From Dunaliella salina (Eukaryota > Chlorophyta > Chlorophyceae > Chlamydomonadales > Dunaliellaceae): DNA of 14,732 nt. The first letter of the stretch is position 1. Every line of letters begins with the position of its first letter. The translations under genes were made by a program, and so were the position numbers. Below, piece by piece: positions 6,851-14,732 of the stretch. The notes under the pieces are model-generated. The model searched no databases and was not told the DNA's origin. It saw only the letters and a list, made by a program, of their open reading frames with translations. The DNA lies in NCBI GenBank assembly GCA_002284615.2, contig MU069530.1, forward strand, positions 234,709 through 249,440. The letters run 5' to 3'.

Positions 6851-7540
6851 TAGCATTCCTTTGCATTTTCCATCTGTGCCACTTGTTTAGAGTAGACTTG
6901 TGGTAGCACCAGCAGTGTTGAAGATGGCATGGAAGGGGAGTGGGTGGCATCTACTCCGGGGAGGGGATCTGTGGTATTACTTGGCTTGGTATGATAAGGG
7001 GCTTCAACAAATTGTTGATTGTCAGAGGGTGATTTTTTAGATTTCCTTGAACCCAGTCTGGATTCCTGGGTGCCTGGGATTGAGAACTGGGTCAGACAGC
7101 GATTATCTGTGGGCTCCAGGAGTGGTGGGGCAGGACATTTTCCCGCTGACCCAGAAGGGGGGAGTGGCATAGTTTAGGGTTGTTGAGGGCATGTCTCCCA
7201 ATAACAGCAAAGGTGGGGGTATGCAGTAAAGAGTTTGGTGTACGGATTTGTGCTCATTGGACCTCGCCAGCTTGGTCAGAACGTGAAGGTTACTGTGGCG
7301 TGATTTTGTTGTGTAGCAGAGTAAATGGCGTGAGGGTCAGTTAATCACATGGTCATCATAAATGGATGGCATGTTGAGAATCTTGAGAATTTGAACGAGA
7401 AAGCATGATGGAATGCTTCAAAGATTATGTCTTGGGGTGCATTGCTCTGGCATGTCAGTGCTGTTGATTTCACTTCCCTCCCCGGCAGCTTTAATGTTAC
7501 TTTACTGTTGTTGCATTTTTGCCAGATAGACATTTTTTTT
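6851..7540 (-). mobile_element. Retroelement copy C (fragment)
   Basis: A third copy of the same family lies upstream of copy A in the same direction. It has the methyltransferase-like block (7180-7530), then a Pro/Ser/Thr-rich linker (open frame 7170-6850, with SDNQQFVEAP and NTTDPLPG). The linker matches the linker remnant of copy B at about 2700-2760 (DHQQLVE, NTTPP). It ends near 6855 at a WHRW-like segment that corresponds to the start of RNase H, and then copy A begins. It could be a separate truncated insertion or half of a tandem rearrangement with copy A. Confidence 0.65.
7180..7530 (-). pseudogene. Conserved N-terminal block, methyltransferase-like (copy C)
   Basis: The minus frame ending near 7345 reads DIIFEAFHHAFSFKFSRFSTCHPF, then loses frame exactly across the HP.YDD motif. 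After stops it resumes as PHAIYSATQQNHATVTF, a TGA, PSWRGPMSTNPYTKL. It aligns residue by residue with copy A. Two in-frame TGA codons and a pair of compensating indels make it non-functional. Confidence 0.6.
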
Positions 7541-9080
7541 TGTTACATGTTCCCGAGGACATGGCAATGTCCCTATAGGGCCTCTGCTACAAAGAGAGAA
7601 GGCTCCTGAGAAGAAAGACAAACGGCAAGCGCGAGACCACAGAGAAGGAAAGAAAGAGGAGCTCACACAGGAGAGACGCGCACCTACACACCATGACAGG
7701 AACAAGCAGGCACAAGGACCACGGCTCTAAAGGGTGAGTCCAAGTGCCAAGTTCAAGTTCTGGCCAGCAATAAAAGGATTGTCCTGCCAGAGAGTGTCGG
7801 CCAAGGAGGTTTGCCTCCCTTGGCAGGCTGCAAAATCTTGTAGACATGTTTCCCTTGCTCAATGTTGCATATCTTTCATGATCCTCGTTTTATGTTGCAA
7901 ATGCAGCTTTTCTTTTTGCTCTTGCCAATTTGCAGTTACTATGTTGAGCAATCAAACCACCCGGCTGAAGGCTAAATCCTTGTAAACCTAAACCTTTCGA
8001 ATCAGCACCTTACATCTCTCCTTTTGCTGAGCTGATGTGCCTAAGGAGAGGCACTAACTCATCAAGCCCGTTCCTTTGGTATGCTTGTTTCAATGAATAA
8101 AACATTCAATTGTATCCTTCCCTTTCTGAACTCCTCTTTTCTATGAGCAGGCAAGCAGTCTGTTGATTCAATCAAAGTTTGACTGATGCTCTCCTTTCTT
8201 TCTGACACCACTTCTTAGATGACTCCCTACTCGTCTGCATCTCACTTCGCGCAGCCTTTTCACATGTCTTGTCCCATAATTCAGAATTACACAAGGCTTT
8301 ACTGAATAGATAGTATCCCTCTCTTCATGGTTTCCTCCTTTTAAATGTACAGGAAGTCAGTTGTTTTGACTGGAGGCCTCCTTTCTGCGAAACATTGAAC
8401 GTACCTGTATCCCCCTGTGTAGTTTTACAAATGAAAGGGAATCTGCATGTCTTTTTCAGGCTTCCTTTATTGGTCTTATGCGAGGTCTGGGAATTTTCTA
8501 AACGTTTGAGATGGCAAGACGATGGGACTTGTTGTTTAATACCCAAAATCATGAATCTTCACTGCAGGAAGCCGAGCACTGCTGGCAGCCAAACTATCTT
8601 GCTGAAGGTCATTCCCCAATGTGATGCAATGTAGCCTTCTCTTGAATGGAACTACCTTTGCTACATTTTTAACTGCTCTCTCTGCATCTGCGTCAAAATC
8701 CAGAGGCCAACATGCCCTCCAGCATGGCGCAAGAGCTGCTTCAATGAGGAGGAAAAATAGCAGACAGATCCAACGACAGATGGGAAAGAATATCGAATGG
8801 TCCTCACAGGCCCAAACCAGAAAGGAAAAGGCGGTGGAGGGTTTCAAATGCGAGCAGATAATGCAACGAAACTGTACCCATTGATCCAGGACTGAATCTT
8901 CCCGCGAGCAGGACTGCATCTATGCGTCCCGCACCCATCACAAGCTGCTGCCAATTAACATGAAAAGACCTCGCACCATCTGCATTACCAAGCAAGCCAG
9001 CATGGTGCTCATGCATTCTGGATCTCCTGGTGGGCATGCAATTAGTTTTGGGATTTCAATGCAATTAGTTTTTTCTGGCA
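7541..9080. other. No gene recognised; small hairpins
   Basis: Short open frames occur on both strands (for example plus 8395-8634 and 8621-8884; minus 8919-8536), none with a recognisable domain. A Lys/Glu/Arg-rich plus-strand frame (about 7530-7726) ends near a GTGAGT donor-like site at 7731 and could be an exon, but no partner exon is identifiable. Small inverted repeats: GGACAT...ATGTCC (7556-7571), GCCAAGG-AGG...CCTCCCTTGGC (about 7799-7823) and CTCTCCTT...AAGGAGAG (about 8014-8049). The right part is probably the 3' untranslated or intergenic region of ASL. Confidence 0.4.
9037..9075. repeat. Short direct repeat tgcaattagtttt
   Basis: The 13-bp core tgcaattagtttt occurs twice, 23 bp apart, downstream of the ASL stop codon. 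Confidence 0.7.
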
Positions 9081-9082
9081 AG

Positions 9083-9290
9083 AATTTCAAATGGGCCTGC
9101 TTGCATCAAGGATCATACTCACAGTGAGTCGTGAGCTGGCTGGACCTGCCCTTTCCAGGTCAGACTGATTTCAAATCAAGCTTGCGTCCAGGCTCATGCA
9201 TGCTGGTACCCAACATGGGAACCTTGCACTCAGACTTGCATGTGCTGATTTTCAAAGCAAGCCTGCGTTCAGGCTCATACTTGCTGGCTC
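9083..9290. repeat. 80-bp tandem repeat overlapping the ASL stop
   Basis: Three diverged units: ctgattttcaaagcaagcctgcg... (9245-9286), ctgatttcaaatcaagcttgcg... (9165-9206) and a weaker one at about 9083-9120. The first includes the last codons and stop of ASL, and the other two lie in the 3' flank. All three keep a TGA at the same place on the minus strand. Confidence 0.7.
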
Positions 9291-9391
9291 TTCAGGTAGG
9301 CCTGCATCTTGGCCACTTGCTCCAACACGCTGCGTTTGCTTGCGCCGCCTTCCGTGTCACGCGTCTCCGCACTGCGGTTGAAGTCCCACAC
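9275..9391 (-). CDS. ASL: ASL terminal exon
   Basis: 38 codons plus stop TGA (9275-9277). The acceptor is ccccattcag, directly before GTG TGG GAC (Val-Trp-Asp). The sequence [11 protein letters not shown], then [13 protein letters not shown] and a Lys/Gln-rich end, is the typical ASL tail. It starts in phase 0, which fits the donor of the previous exon after DVEQ. Confidence 0.93.
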   Translation of the reverse strand: MWDFNRSAETRDTEGGASKRSVLEQVAKMQAYLKSQQV

Positions 9392-12300
9392 CTGAATGGG
9401 GTGCACACAAAATGTCCCAAGGGGATAACATGAGAAGAACGTGCACAGATTGCAGGTTCTCTGAAGAATGTGCCGAGACTGCAGAAGGAAAAGAAAAGGA
9501 ACGACTACGCTGGCAATCATTACCACAAGCGGTGATCTAGGAAGGGGGACGACATGAGTGCGAACACTGGGAACACCCCCCTACCAGCACTCGCTCGAGC
9601 CTGGGACCACCTCCGTTTCTGGAGGCAGAAGGATTTATGGTCAATGAATGAAGGGGAGGGTTGGTGTTGTGGTCAAGTAATCAAGAGCTCCTTCTGTTTA
9701 ACGTGAGTACAGACTATAAAATGGGTGAGTTGCTAGGGGCTTCTCACAACCCTCGTATGTGAGGGGGCATGAAATGGGGTGGTGTGGCTGGGACATGGAA
9801 ATGCAAGCTCTATTGCCTCAATCCTTTGAGCCATAAGAATAAGCAAAAGTGGGCAAGATGTTCGAGCTGGTAGACATGGGAATTTGGTATTAGGGTCTGC
9901 GTACATCTCAGGTGTGGGTGCTGCATGCATCTCAGCTGCAGGAGCTGCATGCATCTCAGGTGTATGCTCTGCACGCCTCTCAGGTGTAGGAGCTGCACGC
10001 CTCTCAGCTGTAGGAGCTGCACACATCTCAGTTGAAGGAGCTGCATAGCTATATGCATCTCAGCTGTAGGAGCTGCATGTCTCTCAGGTGTGGGAGCTGT
10101 AGGCATCTCAGCTGTTGGAGCTGTGTGCATCTCAGCTATTGGAGCTGCATGCATCTCAGCTACAGGAAATGTGCGCATCGCAGCGGCAGGAGCTGCGAGC
10201 ATCCCAGGTGTGGGAGTCGCACGCACCTCAGGGTAAGAGCTGCATGCATCCCAACTGCAGGAGCTGCACACATCTCAGCTTCAGGAGTGATACAAATCTC
10301 AGCTGAAGAAAACTGCATGCATCTCAGCTGTAGGAGTTGCATGTATCTCAGCGTGTAGAGGTCATGAGCATGTTTAAAACCAAGCCTGCCAGGTATAAGT
10401 CTCCAAACTGGCAAGACCTCTCCATTTATTGGTTGGTTGGCTGGTTGGTCTGTTGAGGACCAGGACTCACTCCAGGCTTCTGCACTCTGTCGTGCTTCCA
10501 CATGTCATGCCTCTGGCCCAACCTCCCACTGACACCCACAACACAGCACTGCCCTCCACAAGCGCCCCCTTACATATGCCACAAAGCCCCCCTTTGTGTG
10601 CCCTGTAAGCATCTGGGCTGCCCTCGACACATAACCCACTGACACCCACAACACAGCACCGCCCTCCACAAGCGCCCCCTTACATATGCCACCAAGCCCC
10701 CCTTTGTGTGCCCTGTAAGCATCTGGGCTGCCCTCGACACATTATCCACTGACACCCACAACACAGCACCGCCCTCCACAAGCGCCCCCTTACATATGCC
10801 ACCAAGCCCCCCTTTGTGCGCCCTGTAAGCATCTGGGCTGCCCTCGACACGCAACCCTCTGCGTGCCATGCTCTAGGTGCCTCAGGGCCGACCTTTTTTT
10901 GCCTCAAACCCACCCTCCCCTTGATTTGCGTACGTGTCCACCACTCTCCACGTTTCACCCTCAGCATGTGTCTGGGCCAACTTCTACACACTCTACTGGC
11001 TTCTGCACCATATACTGCAGGCTACCCTATCGGTACGACCACCCTCACGCCTCCCTCTAAGTCAAAAGGCATTGAGGTGTTTGCTGGAGACCAAACAACA
11101 TGTGCAAAGTAAGGACCTTTCCCATACCCTCTATGCCTAGGGCTCGCCAATTCCATATACATTTGCCGCATGCTTTGACTTTTTGGCAGGGACAGTACAA
11201 AAATATGGCGTGTAAACGTGGAATCGGCCAAGCCTGTCTTTGCCTCATCAGGTCATCGCATCAAGCGCACCTGCTCGACATCCTTCTCAAACAGGGGGTG
11301 GATGGTCTTCAGGTCATCCACCTTGAGGTCGCTCAGTGCGCACCCCCTGTCTTCTGCCATCTTTACAGCCGCACCTGCACACAAAGGTCCATACGTCAAC
11401 AAAATGGAACCGTGGCTTTCAACTGCAAGTGGCCTTGATGCATATTTTTCGCACACACACCTGCAAAAGCAGGCTCCCACAGCTTGATTTGCAATGTCCA
11501 ACGCCTTGAAAGAGGAAGCAAGCATCAGCTTGAATGCACACCTGGTTACCAGCACAAGAAAAACAGCCGGCGCTTCAAGTCCTGAGCGCGCTTGCCAGGT
11601 TGGCGTGCTTGCCAGGTTGGCACGATCCCTCCTGGCAAGGTAAATCTGAGTGAGGACCACCGCACAAGGGAAGTGCCACCTTGTGTGCCTCCAAGTGCTT
11701 GTCAGAAACAATTTCAATCAGCAGACACACTCAAGCAGCATATCAGACGCGATCAAGCACAGGCACGTTGCCAACAGAAGCTGCAGACGCTCCTGTGCTG
11801 CAACAGCCTAAACAATGTGCTCACTGCACTACCATGCGATCATCCCGCTTTCCTCTAAGACTATTATCTACAATCGCAACCCTGCACCAATGCCGCACCC
11901 CTCTCAATTGTTGAGTGATTATCTTTGCCAACCTGCATATTGCCACAGGAGCAAACAGCCTCCCTCCTTTCCACAAGGAAAGAAGGCTTGGAGAGCCTGT
12001 CAAGCGCTGTGCTTACTGCAGTTGTTTGAACCCTTCCTCTTCTCATCTTTCTGGCTACATGCTCATTTTTTTGGGCCTTGCTACAACGGAAACTTCTCCT
12101 GGCACTTCTTCCTCCCTGCTCCATGCCGCTGCTTCTCAGTGATGGGTGAAGGAGGCTTGAAGATGCTTTGCAGCAGATAACGCTCCTGTGGAGAATTTGG
12201 GCCTTCCCTGCTTACACCACACAACTTTCTCAATTAGTGTTGTTTTCACAACCTTGCACCCATCCCACAGCCCCTCAAATAATTACTCAGGTTTCCCTGC

Positions 12301-13757
12301 AGTTATCCCGCACCTCTCAAAAACAATTATTCTGCAGGATGATCAGAAAGTAGACACAGTCCCGAGACTGACCAACTGTGGGACCCAAAATGTTTGAATG
12401 TGGTTTGTTTGCGGCACACTGCACCATTCAGAGAAATGAAAACACCGCTGGACAGCTCAAATTCTCAGCTTTCCAAATTTTTACTCAGTTCTTTGATACG
12501 CTCACAGCCGGGGCTGTTAAAGCTGTCGAAGGCAGAAAGAGCGAAGTGAAGACATTGACCGGGGCCACCATTGTCTGCTCCTGCAAGTCTGAAGCAAAGG
12601 AACCAATGTCTATAAATAAAAAGGCTTAAGTTCTGTCTGCGGGGCGCGCTGCTTCGCGAATACTGGGACAGGCTGGCCAGCCTGGTTCAAATTTCAGGCC
12701 TAATTTTCACCTCAAAGGACTAAGCAATTCCCCATGAAAAGCACATCAATGGACTCCTTGGACCATGAACTTTCTAGAATGTACTGTTTGTGAGTGTATG
12801 CTCAAAGATGGGGCCGCAATGCTTGGCAGCACACATAGCATGCACAGACGAGCCTGAAGCTGCTGACGCTGCTGCCATTCCAAATTCCACCTCAAAGGAC
12901 TGTGCAGTTTCCCATCACTGGACTCCTTGGAGTTAAAGCTTTAGGGCAAGCCACTTTTGGTGGGGCCGCTACATACTCTCTAAGTGAAGCGCCAAGAGTG
13001 TGCTTCCTGCAGACTTACTTCACAGCACTCCAGGAACTGCCTTGCACAACGATGAGCAGTACATGCTACTGCTGATCATAAGAGCTGCTTGAAACGCCAA
13101 AGGACTCCATGACGGGACAGAAATGAGGCTGGAATCCTCCATTTCCCTCACAGCCTCTTCTGAGCGCTGGACTCGTAGTTTATTATGCAAGGACTCTTGC
13201 ATAAAAATAGTAAAGTGATTTGGTGCTGAATCGGGGCAGCTATCACATTCAAACAATCCCGGCTATCTCTTTTGGCACGGCGCTGAGGTAGTCTCGGGAC
13301 TGTGAAAAGTAGTGCAGAATTACTAAATGCAGCCTAGGCTTCCTTATGCCAAGAGCAAGCAGGGCAGACAAGGAAGGAGTGCGATGCAGGGGACTCTTCC
13401 TTTATACTGTCAAATACTTCACCATGAAAAAAACTGCAAAGCAACGTGCCGAAGATGCTGCTTGCCTCACAGGAGGAAAAGTCTCCTGAAAAGTCTTACA
13501 AGCGGTTTTGAAACCTGGAAGGGGTGAAGGAATGGAGAAGGACTTCTTGTGCTCTAACCCTAACCCTAACCCTAAACCCGAAGTTCTCAGCATTGCGTCA
13601 GAATGACAAAGCAGGTATGCCTGAGGCGTCCTCAGGGGGTTATATGCAACACCCTCAAGAATAAAGTCACCTGAGATGTGATGTGTCTCGCGGAAGGGCA
13701 GACCCTTGCGCACCAGGTACTCTGCCAAGTCGGTGGCAAGCATGTCCGCAGAGAGTC
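9275..13757 (-). CDS. ASL: Argininosuccinate lyase, C-terminal part (3 exons)
   Basis: ASL cleaves argininosuccinate to arginine and fumarate, the last step of arginine synthesis. In plants and algae the enzyme is normally plastid-located and works as a homotetramer. Three exons on the minus strand join without a frame break: 13671-13757, 11271-11374 and 9275-9391, encoding about 102 C-terminal residues. Recognition motifs are [20 protein letters not shown] in the first, [13 protein letters not shown] and KDVEQ in the second, and [23 protein letters not shown] and the stop in the third. This is the usual C-terminus of the family; the fumarase-superfamily catalytic loop lies upstream, outside the window. 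Introns are GT-AG, phase 1, phase 1 and phase 0. No damage is visible in the exons, so the gene looks functional. The introns are very long and full of repeats. Confidence 0.93.
9896..10360. repeat. 24-bp minisatellite, 19 units
   Basis: The consensus unit is ctgcatgcatctcagctg followed by taggag. Counted by eye there are 19 units; one carries an 8-bp insertion (near 10045), one is 23 bp and one is 25 bp. Because 24 is a multiple of three, long open frames appear on both strands (8-residue repeats such as AEMHAAPT on minus and SCMHLSCR on plus). They are not taken as genes since the array lies inside an ASL intron. Confidence 0.93.
10431..10455. repeat. GGTT-rich simple repeat
   Basis: A run of ggttggttggctggttggtc lies between the two minisatellites in the last ASL intron. 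Confidence 0.75.
10528..10857. repeat. 110-bp tandem repeat, three near-identical units
   Basis: Units at 10528-10637, 10638-10747 and 10748-10857 begin with actgacacccacaacacagc. The first two differ at only two internal positions plus the last few bases, so the expansion is recent. As 110 is not a multiple of three, a minus-strand open frame (10869-10570) passes through each unit in a different frame, which shows it is not selected coding sequence. Confidence 0.95.
11271..11374 (-). CDS. ASL: ASL penultimate exon
   Basis: 104 bp: two bases completing a Gly codon split by the intron, then 34 codons running [10 protein letters not shown] to DVEQ. Acceptor ctttgtgtgcag, donor gtgcgc. The motif [12 protein letters not shown] matches the conserved ASL segment before the C-terminal VWDF. 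If the following intron were retained, translation would end five codons later (VRLMR, stop). Confidence 0.93.
11590..11623. repeat. 17-bp tandem duplication
   Basis: The unit gcttgccaggttggcgt is repeated directly, with the second copy ending in gcac, inside the ASL intron. Confidence 0.85.
11670..12330 (+). pseudogene. Degenerate C2H2 zinc-finger-like repeats
   Basis: On the plus strand, opposite to ASL, several fragments resemble C2H2 fingers in different frames: [19 protein letters not shown] (about 11690-11752), KQCAHCTT (about 11810-11835) and KRCAYC followed by [11 protein letters not shown] (about 12003-12060). A later piece, [15 protein letters not shown] (12179-12224), parallels [17 protein letters not shown] at 11785-11835, so there is also a diverged duplication of about 390 bp. 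No finger keeps all four ligands. It may be the remnant of a transposon or zinc-finger gene inserted in the intron; low-complexity coincidence is possible. Confidence 0.3.
12702..12931. repeat. Direct-repeat pair about 180 bp apart
   Basis: The segment 12702-12762 (cacctcaaaggactaagcaa ... ggactccttgga) recurs as 12882-12931 (cacctcaaaggactgtgcag ... ggactccttgga). Both are followed about 40-60 bp later by ggggccgc. This is a diverged duplication within the ASL intron. Confidence 0.7.
13554..13579. repeat. Interstitial telomere-like tract
   Basis: Plus strand ctaaccc, taaccc, taaccc, taaaccc. On the minus strand this is one TTTAGGG unit (plant and green-algal type) followed by TTAGGG units. 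It lies inside the ASL intron, about 92 bp downstream of an exon, so it is interstitial and not a chromosome end. Confidence 0.9.
13671..13757 (-). CDS. ASL: ASL antepenultimate exon
   Basis: 87 bp: two bases of a split codon, 28 codons, and one base of the next split codon. Acceptor ttttgtgcag, donor gtgact. It encodes [18 protein letters not shown] then [10 protein letters not shown]. The [10 protein letters not shown]...PFRE.HH segment is one of the most conserved stretches of ASL and of the related delta-crystallins. Confidence 0.93.
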
Positions 13758-13853
13758 CTGCACAAAAATGCACACAAACACCAAGCAACAAACCACTGAT
13801 TGAGATGTACGAGAAAGCAGGGTTGGATCATACGTGAGCTTGGGATCAAAGAA

Positions 13854-13960
13854 ACGCGTATATCTAATTGTTTTAGCGATACTGGAAAATACATATTCAC
13901 GTATATCCGTGCAATTTTACGGGTTTGAGCTTAACGATACGCGTATATACGAGCAATTTA
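13854..13960. repeat. About 43-bp AT-rich repeat, three units
   Basis: Units start with acgcgtatatctaattg (13854), cacgtatatccgtgcaattt (about 13898) and acgcgtatatacgagcaatt (about 13939). The core includes the palindrome atacgcgtat. Composition is clearly more AT-rich than the surroundings. Confidence 0.7.
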
Positions 13961-14194
13961 AATGATACGTGAAAATGTGCGTATGCACGCATGAGCCATC
14001 CCTGCAAGAAAGTGGACAAATAGTGGCTCAAAGATGAGGCACCAACTGCCTGTTGACTGCCTGTGGAGGGAGCAAGGGCCAACTGCCTGCTGATCGGATG
14101 ATGAGGGAGCACCTACTACTGAGGGAGCACCAACTGCTTGTTGACTGCCTGTTAAGGGAGCATGGGCATGAGGACCACACAAATAAGTACTAGG

Positions 14195-14708
14195 GTCTAA
14201 AAGCATCAAGTGGTACAAGGGGCACAAGGAGTGAACAAACAAGTTAGGGCATGAGGACCGCGCAAGCAAGTACCAGGGGCTAAAGGCATCAAGTGGCAGG
14301 GGAAAGAGGTTCAAGGATGCATCAATCATGCCCGACAAACGGGAAGCATTAAGCAGAGCATGAGGCACCAAGTGGGTAACAAGCAAGCAAGGCGCACGAG
14401 GATGCATCAAACATGCCCAACAAGCATGAGTAATTGAGCACGAGGCACCAAGTCAGTGGATATAGAGCAAAGGGCAAACAACAGGCTGTCATGAACACGC
14501 CCTATATGCATGAGGCATCAAGCACGAGGCGCCAAGTGGGTGGCAAGAGAGCAGGGGGCACGATGATGCATCCAATTTGCAAAATATGAGCGTGAGGCAG
14601 AGCATGGCGCACCAAGTGGGTGGCAAGAGAGCAAAGGGCAAATAAGGCTGCATCAAGCATGCCCCACAAGCTTATGAGGCAGCGAGCGGAGTGCGAGGCA
14701 CCAAGTGG
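14195..14708. repeat. About 82-bp degenerate tandem array, roughly 7 units
   Basis: The phrase caccaagtgggt or catcaagtgg recurs near 14202, 14287, 14369, 14449, 14531, 14612 and 14700, with gatgcatcaa.catgcc.acaagc between occurrences. The last units are the best preserved. The array runs to the end of the window. Confidence 0.85.
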
Positions 14709-14730
14709 GGTGTGTGTGTATGTGTGTGTG
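14709..14730. repeat. (GT)n microsatellite at window end
   Basis: tgtgtgtgtatgtgtgtgtg directly follows the last unit of the 82-bp array and touches the window edge. Confidence 0.9.
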
Positions 14731-14732
14731 AG

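Larger units (their letters stand above)
9392..11270 (-). other. ASL last intron (1,879 bp) with minisatellites
   Basis: The donor GTGCGC (at 11270 reading down) and acceptor ATTCAG bound a phase-0 intron. It contains the 24-bp minisatellite (9896-10360), a GGTT-rich run (about 10431-10455) and the 110-bp triplicate (10528-10857). The remaining parts (9393-9895 and 10858-11270) show no recognisable gene. Apart from a 16-bp hairpin, ccctcgtatgtgaggg at about 9751-9766, nothing stands out there. Confidence 0.85.
11375..13670 (-). other. ASL penultimate intron (2,296 bp)
   Basis: The donor GTGACT after CACATCTCAG and the acceptor TTTGTGTGCAG bound a phase-1 intron. It holds a 17-bp duplication (11590-11623), possible zinc-finger remnants (about 11670-12330), a direct-repeat pair (12702-12931) and a telomere-like tract (13554-13579). 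Open frames at plus 12378-12629 and minus 13256-13020 show nothing I recognise. Confidence 0.85.
13758..14732 (-). other. ASL upstream intron, incomplete (at least 975 bp)
   Basis: No further ASL exon is visible between 13758 and the window edge, so the intron before the 13671-13757 exon extends beyond the window. It contains a roughly 43-bp repeat (13854-13960), a GA-rich region with caactgcctgttgactgcctg repeats (14041-14155) and the roughly 82-bp array. The minus frames here are repeat-derived. Confidence 0.75.

Noticed and set aside
2808..7540. One intact retrotransposon encoding MTase-like block, nuclease and RT in series
   Set aside because: The 13-bp duplication, the split nuclease gene and the empty site in copy B show the RT part was inserted later.
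7530..7740. First exon of a Lys/Glu/Arg-rich protein ending at a GTGAGT donor
   Set aside because: No convincing start context or partner exon in the next 1.5 kb and no recognised family; composition alone is not enough.
8425..8429. TGTAA on the minus strand as the ASL poly(A) signal
   Set aside because: It lies about 850 bp after the stop with no supporting context; a 5-base match is expected by chance.
9810..10271. 153-residue minus-strand frame with 8-residue repeats as a repetitive protein gene
   Set aside because: It is the 24-bp minisatellite read in frame; other frames on both strands are equally open, and it lies within an ASL intron.
9896..10360. CRISPR array
   Set aside because: Units are contiguous 24-mers without spacers, in a eukaryotic intron.
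10570..10869. Minus-strand 99-residue frame (and its overlapping partner 10680-10991)
   Set aside because: It crosses three 110-bp repeat units in three different frames, so it cannot reflect coding selection.
11022..11231. Minus-strand frame with VWSPANTS as the last ASL exon
   Set aside because: Only the VW matches. The exon at 9275-9391 has the full VWDFNRS...GGASKRS pattern, correct phase and a proper acceptor.

Overview
This is eukaryotic nuclear DNA. The best evidence is a split housekeeping gene. Three exons on the minus strand, with GT-AG introns of about 1.9 and 2.3 kb, encode the C-terminal end of argininosuccinate lyase (ASL), the last enzyme of arginine synthesis. The retroelement families, the long repeat-rich introns and a short interstitial telomere-like tract ending in a TTTAGGG unit suggest a green alga. 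A trebouxiophyte or related chlorophyte is my guess; it rests on resemblance to algal retroelement proteins as I remember them and was not checked by any search.

Left half (about 0.7-7.5 kb): a graveyard of retroelements, nearly all on the minus strand. Three decayed copies of one element family lie head to tail: B (about 727-2765), A (about 2808-6850, interrupted) and C (about 6851-7540). Read together they give the domain order: conserved N-terminal block with a methyltransferase-like signature, linker, RNase H, Cys2-His-Cys knuckle, PD-(D/E)xK-like nuclease. No copy contains its own reverse transcriptase (RT). Copy A is the host of two nested insertions of a second family, an RT-bearing LINE. 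One is a 2,033-bp copy (2996-5028) flanked by a perfect 13-bp target-site duplication. The other is a 172-bp 3'-end fragment (5694-5865) flanked by a 7-bp duplication. Copy B carries a roughly 209-bp insert with tRNA-like internal promoter boxes (SINE-like). All of these genes are broken by frameshifts, stops and lost catalytic residues.

Middle (7.55-9.08 kb): no gene recognised.

Right half (9.27 kb to the end): the 3' part of ASL, read right to left, with exons 13671-13757, 11271-11374 and 9275-9391. The introns hold most of the sequence: a 19-unit 24-bp minisatellite, three nearly identical 110-bp repeats, possible C2H2 zinc-finger remnants, a telomere-like tract, and in the upstream intron a roughly 82-bp tandem array that runs to the window end. 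An 80-bp repeat overlaps the ASL stop codon. The window starts in (AC)n and ends in (GT)n, as a short contig broken at microsatellites would.
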